DNA of 64,000 nt from Nitrospira sp. (GTDB lineage: Bacteria > Nitrospirota > Nitrospiria > Nitrospirales > Nitrospiraceae), in NCBI GenBank assembly GCA_016788885.1, contig JAEURX010000075.1, positions 100,078-164,077 on the forward strand. Reading direction: 5' to 3'. The translations under genes were made by a program, and so were the position numbers. How positions within the stretch are numbered: position 1 is the stretch's first letter; the number at the start of each line of letters is the position of its first letter. The notes below the pieces were generated by a model. That model was not told the origin of the DNA. It saw only the letters and a program-made list of their open reading frames with translations, and searched no databases. This document shows positions 54,549 through 61,579 of this stretch, piece after piece.

Positions 54549-56857
54549 TGAAAGGACCCCTCGTGAACACGCCTACGCTGCCCCCCATCGCCCCCCCGTA
54601 TCTCCCGAGCGGTCCAGGACGCTTTATCAGCCTCCGAACCAAGTTCGTCGTGTTTTTCAGTTTGATTCTCGTGCTCACGTGCGCCGGCATGAGCTGGTAT
54701 TTCATTCACAGCAAACGACTCGCCATGACCGAGCAGGTACGCAACCTTGGTGTCATCCTGGTCAAAAATCTCGCCCACAACGTCCGCTACGGCATCATCA
54801 TCGAGGAACGAGTGATGCTTGAGCAATTCATTGCCGGCGTCCTAGGTGTGGAGGAAGTGGTCTATGTCCGGATCACCGGTGCCGACGGCCAAGTACTCGC
54901 CGAAAAGAGCAAAGGAACATTGACGAGTCCGCTTGGGGCCTTGCGTTCATCGGAACGCCCCTTCTACCCAAGCCCTGACACGGCGACGTCACTCATCCGG
55001 GCCCCCGGTTCCGAGCCCACCGTCACACACCTTCGCCTCACCGCCACTGGAACCGTCCGCTTGCAAGAAGACCATTCGACGTTGCTCGTGTCCACCTCCG
55101 GGCTACAAGAGGAGACGTTTTATGATTTTGCCCTTCCGGTGTTGAGACGGTCGGAGCCTCGCCTCGAATCGCTGGCGCTGCAGGCAGAGGAGACCCACGG
55201 CACACGTGCCGCCCAGACTACGCCGCAAGCGTTCGGCGTAGTCCAAGTCGGACTAACCGAAGTCCCGATGCAACGGGAACTCGCACAGGCCTTGCGAGCG
55301 TTTTTCCTCCTCACCTTGGGCATCATCACCACCGGCATTCTCTGCACGAACCTTCTCGCCCGCCGCATCATCACTCCGTTGCGCAATCTGGCCGCCGGTG
55401 CACGGAACGTCGGAGAGGGAGACCTCTCCACCTTCGTAGTTCCCACGACGCAGGACGAGGTCGGCCAGCTCACCGCACTGTTTAATCTCATGACGAAATC
55501 GCTGCAGGAACGCGATCACGCCATCTCCACGAACCTCGACACCATTCGTCGCCACATGGCGCAACTGACCACCTTGAACCAATCCAGTGCGGCGATCACC
55601 TCGACGCTGGACCTAGACCGGCTCCTGTCCACCGTCCTCCAATTGCTCAGCGAGAACTTGGGGTTCGCTCGAATGGTGCTGTTCCTCTGGGACAGTGAAC
55701 GGGGCGTTGCAACGGTGGGGCAAATGCTCGGCATGCCTCCCGAAATCGAACACGCTGCGCGCCGTCTGACTATCCCGGTCCACCCCGACGGTGGCGTGGC
55801 AGCCGACCTGCTGATTCATGGGAAACCTGTACTGATCCCAAATGTGGACGACGTCGCTGACCGCATTTCCCCTGCAGTACTCCCGATGCTGCGACAGGTG
55901 GGCATCTTCTCGTTTGTTGCCGCGCCCCTCCGCAGTCAGCAACGGATCTTGGGATACTTGGGAGCCGACCGAGGAAGCGTCCCCTGCAGCAATGAGGACC
56001 TGGAGCTCTTGATGACGATTGCGAGTCACGTGGCGGTGGCGGTGGACAATGCACGAGCCTATACCGAACTGGCGACCCTCACCGAGCATCTCGAACGGCG
56101 TGTCCAGGAACGCACGCACGAACTACAAACGGTGAACGAACGACTGCAGGAACACGATCAGCGACGGTCAAAATTCGTGTCGGTCGCCTCGCACGAATTA
56201 CGCACGCCAATGACCTCCATCAAGGGATTTGTGGAGAACATGCTTGACGGGCTGACGGGACAACTTTCCGAACGACAAGCGCACTATCTGCAACGGGTCA
56301 AACACAATGTGGATCGATTGACCAGGATCATCAATCAACTACTGGACTGGTCTCGACTCGATGTCGGCCGCGTCGACATCAAACCCGAACCGCTGGCGAT
56401 CGATGCGTTTGTCCGCGATGTCGTCGAAAGCTTTCAGACACTCGCGGCCGAAAAGTCCATCACCTTGGAGGTCCTACCAGGTACGGATGCGCTCACGGTA
56501 CGAGCCGACCGCGACAAGCTGGAGCAGGTGCTGTGGAATCTCGTCGGCAATGCCATCAAGTTCACACCCCAGTCAGGCCGCGTCACCGTGCAATGCGGAA
56601 CCTATGACGAGCATTTTGCCCAGATCATCGTGGCGGATACGGGTTGCGGCATTGCGGCAGACGAGTTACCCCTCGTCTTCAACGAGTTCTCAAAAGTGGA
56701 ATCGGCGATGCCCGCCTCGCAAGGGGCGCAACTTGGGCTGTTCATTACCAAGAGTCTGGTCACGCTGCACGGTGGACAGATGTGGGTGGACAGTCAACTA
56801 GGCGTCGGAACCCGATTCCATGTCACCCTTCCTCTCGAAACCACGCCGACTACGTAA
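54548..56857 (+). CDS. Membrane histidine kinase with periplasmic sensor, HAMP and GAF
   Basis: A 769-residue kinase. Transmembrane helix 1 (about 33-53), a periplasmic region of about 190 residues, helix 2 (about 248-270), HAMP (about 270-325), GAF (about 345-510), coiled coil, HisKA (VASHELRTPMTS) and HATPase with [11 protein letters not shown] and DTGCGI. The second glycine box is degenerate (SQGAQLGLFITK where GxGLGL is usual), but the domain is otherwise whole. It overlaps the substrate-binding protein gene by one base; the two probably form a ligand-sensing unit. The start could instead be GTG 54563, which has AAAGGA six bases upstream. Confidence 0.88.
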   Translation: MKGPLVNTPTLPPIAPPYLPSGPGRFISLRTKFVVFFSLILVLTCAGMSWYFIHSKRLAMTEQVRNLGVILVKNLAHNVRYGIIIEERVMLEQFIAGVLGVEEVVYVRITGADGQVLAEKSKGTLTSPLGALRSSERPFYPSPDTATSLIRAPGSEPTVTHLRLTATGTVRLQEDHSTLLVSTSGLQEETFYDFALPVLRRSEPRLESLALQAEETHGTRAAQTTPQAFGVVQVGLTEVPMQRELAQALRAFFLLTLGIITTGILCTNLLARRIITPLRNLAAGARNVGEGDLSTFVVPTTQDEVGQLTALFNLMTKSLQERDHAISTNLDTIRRHMAQLTTLNQSSAAITSTLDLDRLLSTVLQLLSENLGFARMVLFLWDSERGVATVGQMLGMPPEIEHAARRLTIPVHPDGGVAADLLIHGKPVLIPNVDDVADRISPAVLPMLRQVGIFSFVAAPLRSQQRILGYLGADRGSVPCSNEDLELLMTIASHVAVAVDNARAYTELATLTEHLERRVQERTHELQTVNERLQEHDQRRSKFVSVASHELRTPMTSIKGFVENMLDGLTGQLSERQAHYLQRVKHNVDRLTRIINQLLDWSRLDVGRVDIKPEPLAIDAFVRDVVESFQTLAAEKSITLEVLPGTDALTVRADRDKLEQVLWNLVGNAIKFTPQSGRVTVQCGTYDEHFAQIIVADTGCGIAADELPLVFNEFSKVESAMPASQGAQLGLFITKSLVTLHGGQMWVDSQLGVGTRFHVTLPLETTPTT

Positions 56858-56904
56858 CTGTCGGCGCATTCCTACTGCTGAGCTGCGGAGCGTCATGCTT
56901 CGCT

Positions 56905-56920
56905 GTATCCGATTCGATAA
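56905..56920 (+). promoter_or_regulatory. Single GTATC-N6-GATAA box
   Basis: GTATC-cgattc-GATAA, 124 bp before the -24 GG at 57045. Same dyad type as the pairs at 10903, 45242 and 45968, and nearly the same as box 2 at 10924. No second box was found 21 bp to either side. Confidence 0.6.
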
Positions 56921-57043
56921 TGGCCGCATTGTTTTGAGCAGACATTGCCGACAGTCCGCACCAGCTCCATCTGCACGCCCTACCGAAAACCCACAGAATC
57001 AACACATTGCTTATGCGTGGCACCGACGCGCGCACCGCATGTG

Positions 57044-57059
57044 CGGCACAGGTATTGCG
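57044..57059 (+). promoter_or_regulatory. Sigma-54-type promoter of the REC-PAS kinase gene
   Basis: CGGCAC-AGGTA-TTGCG, with GG (57045-57046) and GC (57057-57058) 10 bp apart. Transcription would start near 57070, 39 nt before GTG 57109; this supports that start. Confidence 0.65.
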
Positions 57060-57108
57060 CCATGCGGTTTCATGGCGAATACGTTTCACAAGCCAGCGTG
57101 GCCCCATC

Positions 57109-59841
57109 GTGCACACCGCCATTCTCATTGTCGATGATGATCCGGATATCCGAGAATCTCTCGGAGACATGCTGCTTCACGAAGGCTACATCGTGGAGAG
57201 CGCGGCCTCCGGAGAAGAGGCGTTGCACCAGGCGAACCAGAAACGTTTCCAGGCCGCGATCTTAGACATTCAGCTGCCCGATCTGAACGGACTCTCCGTC
57301 CTCAAAGTGCTGACGGAATTAGATGCGTCTCTTCCCGTCATTGTGCTGACCGGGAACGTCACCGCGGAAAACACCATCGGGTCGCTCGCCAAAGGCGCAT
57401 TCGCCTACCTCACCAAACCATACAACTCCCTGGAACTCAAAACCGTCCTTCGTCGAGCCGTCTCGATCAAAGGGCTTGCGGTTCGAGCCGAACATGTCGA
57501 GCAAGCCCTCCTTGCCAGCGAAGAACGATTTCGTACGCTGGTCGAATCGGCCACCGACGCCATTGTGCTCGCCGATCAAGAGGGCCGGATCATGTGGTGG
57601 AACGGCGCGGCAGAGCGCATGTTCGGATACAGCAAGCAGGAAGCGCTCGGTTCCCCTCTCACCCTGGTGATGCCGGAACGCTTTCGCTCCAGTCACCAGA
57701 ACGGCATCACGAGGCTCGCACAGGGCGGATCGCCCGTGCTCATCGGCAAGACCATTGAGTTGGTGGGCATGACCAAAACCGGAGACGAGTTTCCGGTCGA
57801 GTTGTCCCTGGCTTCATGGACCACCCACGATGGTGTCTTTTTCAGCGGGATCATCCGCAACATTCGCAGACGCAAACAGGCCGAGGAGGCCGTCGTTCGA
57901 CTCAGCCATCAGAACGCCTTGATTCTGGACAGCGCCGGCGATGGGATCTTTGGGTTGGATGTGCATGGATGTGCCACGTTCGTCAACGCCACCGCTGCAC
58001 GCATGTTGGGGTGGAATGCTGCCGAGTTAATCGGTAACGCCCTCGCCCCGCTGGTGTGTGCGACGTCGGGCAATCCCTCCGCTGGCCCCCGGGATCCGTT
58101 TTGCCTCCAGGCCGCAGTCCGTGACGGCGCCGTACACCGCATGGAAAACGATACCTTTGCGAGAAAAGACGGCTCGCTGTTTCCGGTTCAATACGTCACC
58201 AGCCCCATCCGCGAACAGGAACACCTCGTCGGGGCGGTGGTGGTCTTTCAAGACATCACCATACGAAAGCAATTGGAGAACCTGCACCAGGCCCAACTTT
58301 CCATCAGTCATATCCTGGCGCAAGTCGGAACCCTTGAGGAAGCAATCCCGCAATTGCTTCGAGTGACTGGTGAGATGGGGCCCTGGGATATGGCACTCTT
58401 CTGGAAAAGAGGCGCAACCGGCGACACCCTCACCTGCCAGGGAACATGGAAGCGGACCTCATCACGGTGGGACGAATTCATCACCCTCTGCCGCAACAGT
58501 GCATTTCCTCCTGGCCTGGATTTTCCGGGACTGACCTGGAGCACCAAACTGCCGCTCTGGATTCCTGATGCCTTGAACGACTCGCGCTTCACGCGGGCCC
58601 CGACGGCCTCACGACTCGGCATCCGCGGAGCCTGCATCATTCCCATTCGCACCGGCACAACGATCCATGGGGTCATGGAATTGTTTTCCAGTTCGCCCCG
58701 CGCGGCAGACCATCAGTTGCTCCAAGTCCTGACCGATAACGGCATGAAGATCGGACAATTTATCGATCGGCAGCAGGCCGGAGCGGCCCTGCGGTCGACT
58801 CACCAGATGACACAGAATCTGCTGGCCAGTCTGCCTGGTGCCATTCTTCTTTGCGGACGCGACTTGCACATTCAGTATGCCAATACCTTGGCCCATCGCT
58901 ATTTTTCCCGAACCGGCGAATCCCTGGTCGGCCACTCGCTTGCCGAATGCCTCACTCTGACCGATGCCACCACCCAGCACCTGGTACGGGAATGGGCGGC
59001 CCTGTCGACAGAATCGCTTCGTGAACCTCCTGAGCGTGAATGCGAAGTCGCCCAACGGCTGTATCGATACCGGGTTTTCCCGGTGGCACCTTCGGTGTCG
59101 GCTCCCTACCAGATCGGCATGGTGTTGTGGGATATCACCGAGGACAAACACCTGCAGGATCAACTGATTCAGTCCGAGAAACTGACAAGTCTGGGAACCA
59201 TGGTATCCGGCATGGCCCATGAGATTAACAATCCCGCTCAGGCCATCCTCAGCATGGCTGAATTGATCCAGGAAGAAACCGACCCGAAGATGGTCAGGGA
59301 GTTTGCCGCCGATATCGTCGGCTATGCCCGCCACGTGTCCCACGTCGTTCGGGATTTTGCCGGATACGCCCGTTCGACAGGGATGGAGAGCGAAACCGAC
59401 ATCGATGTAGCAGAACGTCTCTTGGAAGCCGTCAAGATGGCTCGGCGAGGGCCTTATTTTGGCGACGTCGACATCGTGACCCGGTTTGGCACGCCCGCAT
59501 TCCTGCGCGCCCACAAAGCGGAAATCGATCAGGTCTTCATCAACCTGATCAACAATGCGGTACAGGCCATGAACGGGATGGGCTGCTTGACGCTGGGAGC
59601 AACCCAGGATGACACATGGGTCGATGTGACCATTGCCGACACCGGTCCCGGCATTCCGGCTGCGGTGCGCCCGCGAATTTTTGATCCGTTTTTCACCACC
59701 AAGCCGGCGGGAAAAGGAACAGGGCTCGGTCTCAGCATCGTGCACAAGATCGTGACGCGACATGCAGGCACGATTGCGGTAGACAGCACCGAAGGGCAGG
59801 GCACGACGTTTCGCCTGCGTTTTCCCTCTCTGTCGCAATGA
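57109..59841 (+). CDS. REC-PAS-PAS-GAF-PAS histidine kinase
   Basis: A 910-residue soluble kinase: receiver (1-120; VDDDPD, AILDIQLPD, LTGN, LTKPYN), PAS (about 135-255), PAS (about 262-385), GAF (about 390-555), PAS (about 560-680), then an NtrB-type HisKA (SGMAHEINNPAQAI) and HATPase ([29 protein letters not shown]). The N-terminal receiver lets another kinase control it. It resembles the kinase-less protein at 50401 over its first ~380 residues. The start is GTG 57109: earlier in-frame TTG 57007 and ATG 57013 would lie upstream of the predicted sigma-54 promoter. Its NtrB-like transmitter would suit a sigma-54 activator as partner, which is not in the window. Confidence 0.85.
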   Translation: MHTAILIVDDDPDIRESLGDMLLHEGYIVESAASGEEALHQANQKRFQAAILDIQLPDLNGLSVLKVLTELDASLPVIVLTGNVTAENTIGSLAKGAFAYLTKPYNSLELKTVLRRAVSIKGLAVRAEHVEQALLASEERFRTLVESATDAIVLADQEGRIMWWNGAAERMFGYSKQEALGSPLTLVMPERFRSSHQNGITRLAQGGSPVLIGKTIELVGMTKTGDEFPVELSLASWTTHDGVFFSGIIRNIRRRKQAEEAVVRLSHQNALILDSAGDGIFGLDVHGCATFVNATAARMLGWNAAELIGNALAPLVCATSGNPSAGPRDPFCLQAAVRDGAVHRMENDTFARKDGSLFPVQYVTSPIREQEHLVGAVVVFQDITIRKQLENLHQAQLSISHILAQVGTLEEAIPQLLRVTGEMGPWDMALFWKRGATGDTLTCQGTWKRTSSRWDEFITLCRNSAFPPGLDFPGLTWSTKLPLWIPDALNDSRFTRAPTASRLGIRGACIIPIRTGTTIHGVMELFSSSPRAADHQLLQVLTDNGMKIGQFIDRQQAGAALRSTHQMTQNLLASLPGAILLCGRDLHIQYANTLAHRYFSRTGESLVGHSLAECLTLTDATTQHLVREWAALSTESLREPPERECEVAQRLYRYRVFPVAPSVSAPYQIGMVLWDITEDKHLQDQLIQSEKLTSLGTMVSGMAHEINNPAQAILSMAELIQEETDPKMVREFAADIVGYARHVSHVVRDFAGYARSTGMESETDIDVAERLLEAVKMARRGPYFGDVDIVTRFGTPAFLRAHKAEIDQVFINLINNAVQAMNGMGCLTLGATQDDTWVDVTIADTGPGIPAAVRPRIFDPFFTTKPAGKGTGLGLSIVHKIVTRHAGTIAVDSTEGQGTTFRLRFPSLSQ

Positions 59842-59909
59842 CGAAAAGGACCCGCAAGCGGTCGAAGAAGCAGGTACGGGAGCGTTACGCGCGGGAACGA
59901 GAGGAATAG
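59838..59909 (+). CDS. Possible 23-residue basic peptide
   Basis: ATG 59838 overlaps the kinase stop (ATGA). The product starts MTKRTRKRSKKQVRERYARE and ends REE before TAG, a strikingly charged peptide. Its end overlaps the convergent oxygenase gene by 25 bp. Only translational coupling could start it, as no Shine-Dalgarno is seen. It may equally be chance. Confidence 0.3.
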   Translation: MTKRTRKRSKKQVRERYAREREE

Positions 59910-60646
59910 GCTCGCTTAAAGACCGATCGCAAACCAAAGTAGGCGAAGGAGTCTTTCAAATTGGAATAGAGCCGCTTGAACGCGCCCATATCGGGATTGG
60001 TCACATACTCCAGAGTCAGAACAATCCGCTCTTCTTGATGGCCGAGCGGCGTCACAGCGTGCCAGAGCTTGTCGCCGTTGAAGATCACCAGATCGCCGGG
60101 CGCCGTGGCCAATTCCATATGTACCGGCTGTTTCCCCGGCACATCTTTGAAAAGATCGCAGACTAGGCGGCATTGTTTCGACTGATCGAGCAATCCCAAC
60201 AGAATCGTGTAGCGGGCGCCTTTATAGTAGGACGTATCGTAGTGGTACCCGATGTGGTCGCCTGCTTCGGTGTAATAGTACAAGGCGCAGGAATGCGGAT
60301 CGTTGTCGGGGCAGAGGAGGAGATTGACCTTGGTCAACCGGTTGAGCATAGCCCGGAAGGCGTCAGAGCGATAGAGGACAATGAACTGCGGGGCCTGCTC
60401 CCTCACCGCATAATAGCTGACGCTGCCGCCCTTCTTATGTCCCGGAATGTAGTTGCGGTTCAATCCGGATTTAAGCGCCTGCGCCTGTGACGTCAGCTCG
60501 GCCTCGACAAACTCACGCGGCAAAAACTGAGGGATGTACAGAAACTCGTTCTGCTCCCAGTAGTCGTGTTCCAACCGGTCGAGATCCAGCGCCGAAATCG
60601 CCCGCTCTACCGCTTCGGTCACGCTGCTTGCACAGGCCTGTGTCAT
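59885..60646 (-). CDS. 2-oxoglutarate/Fe(II)-dependent oxygenase family protein
   Basis: A 253-residue double-stranded beta-helix oxygenase. Iron ligands fit HxD...H: His135-Tyr-Asp137 in HIGYHYDTSYY and His196 in DKLWHAVTPL. Arg207 in EERIVLTLEY should bind the 2-oxoglutarate carboxylate. The substrate is unknown; small oxygenases of this class hydroxylate proteins or metabolites. GAGGGG lies just upstream of ATG 60646; a GTG at 60679 is less likely. It is convergent with the kinase gene and downstream of lolA on the same strand, separated by a long palindromic repeat, so a separate promoter is probable. Confidence 0.85.
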   Translation of the reverse strand: MTQACASSVTEAVERAISALDLDRLEHDYWEQNEFLYIPQFLPREFVEAELTSQAQALKSGLNRNYIPGHKKGGSVSYYAVREQAPQFIVLYRSDAFRAMLNRLTKVNLLLCPDNDPHSCALYYYTEAGDHIGYHYDTSYYKGARYTILLGLLDQSKQCRLVCDLFKDVPGKQPVHMELATAPGDLVIFNGDKLWHAVTPLGHQEERIVLTLEYVTNPDMGAFKRLYSNLKDSFAYFGLRSVFKRAYSSRSRA

Positions 60647-60732
60647 ACGCCCCTCGCTGAGTCCGGATTCACGCTTCACCAGTCATCACTGTGTCTTGTT
60701 TGTTTCTTGGCCTACTGAAAAACCTTTTGTTC

Positions 60733-60857
60733 GCAGGATGGTCAAAAAGGCCATCCAGCAAGGCCGCAGCGAGCAGAGAATCGAGGCGTACCGTTGTGGT
60801 ACGTTGAGGTTCTCTGCGATGCGAGAACGAAGCTGGTGGACTTTTTCACCATCCTGC
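60733..60857 (+). repeat. Long intergenic palindrome (REP/MITE-like)
   Basis: The outer arms, 60733-60749 and 60841-60857, are complementary at 16 of 17 positions (GCAGGATGGTCAAAAAG on the left). Inside are further pairings, for example CGTACC (60787-60792) with GGTACG (60798-60803) and CAGAGAA with TTCTCTG. The right arm reaches the first base of the lolA stop triplet. From memory, similar elements are common between Nitrospira genes. It may also terminate lolA transcripts. Confidence 0.8.
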
Positions 60858-61579
60858 TAGGGTCGGCTTAGCACCGGCGCCCTCACGATTTCTACATCGG
60901 CCGGGGCCTTGAAATCAAATAGCTCGTCTTTCAAGCCGCTGTTCGGCTTCAATTCGGAAAACTCAAACGTCGCCACATTGCCGCTGACCTCGTGGAGCGC
61001 GATGGTCTTGAGGAAATACGTCTTGGGCTGCACCTCGATGACAATTTTCTGAATCGCCCGCTCCGGTTCGGCACGTCCTTGCTTCGGCGTCAGTGATACC
61101 AGGAGAATGCCTCCCGCTCCCCGCTCCTTGTTCGGCATCGGCTCGATGTCGAATTCCTCATCCAACTTAGCCACCCCCTGCAGCAGTTGCAGCGGCGCCT
61201 GCGAAGCCGCCATATAGGTCAGCTTGCCGACCAACACCTGCTTATGCTCCGGCACATACATCTTCACATCGTCTTTATTGACGTAGATTTCTTCCGTGGC
61301 CGGTTCGATATAATCCCACCGCAACTTGCCGGGCTTCTTGATATAAAAGTGACCGGTCGAAATCACCGGCGTGGAAAATCCTTCGATACGGGTCTTCTGC
61401 GTGAACGAGGCCTGCAGGTCCTTGGTCTTTTCGTATCGCGACTGAATATTCTTCACCACGTCCTGCACTTCATGCAGCGCTTGGAGATCGACCGCCGGCT
61501 CATCCGGCTTGACCGATTGCGCCGCAGCCGGAATGGCGATCACCAACAACACTGCAACGAGTAGTAGTTCCCGCATCAT
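60857..61579 (-). CDS. lolA: Outer-membrane lipoprotein carrier protein LolA
   Basis: A 240-residue periplasmic chaperone that shuttles lipoproteins from the inner to the outer membrane. The signal peptide is about residues 1-20 (LLLVAVLLVIAIPAAA). LolA-typical sequence follows: KDLQASFTQKTRIEGF, STGHFYIKKPGKLRWDY, IYVNKDDVKMYVPEHKQVLV and KTIALHEVSGNVATFEFSEL. Length is slightly above E. coli LolA (about 200). ATG 61579 overlaps the ftsK stop as ATGA, so the two are translationally coupled; the pairing ftsK-lolA is conserved in many bacteria. Confidence 0.93.
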   Translation of the reverse strand: MMRELLLVAVLLVIAIPAAAQSVKPDEPAVDLQALHEVQDVVKNIQSRYEKTKDLQASFTQKTRIEGFSTPVISTGHFYIKKPGKLRWDYIEPATEEIYVNKDDVKMYVPEHKQVLVGKLTYMAASQAPLQLLQGVAKLDEEFDIEPMPNKERGAGGILLVSLTPKQGRAEPERAIQKIVIEVQPKTYFLKTIALHEVSGNVATFEFSELKPNSGLKDELFDFKAPADVEIVRAPVLSRP

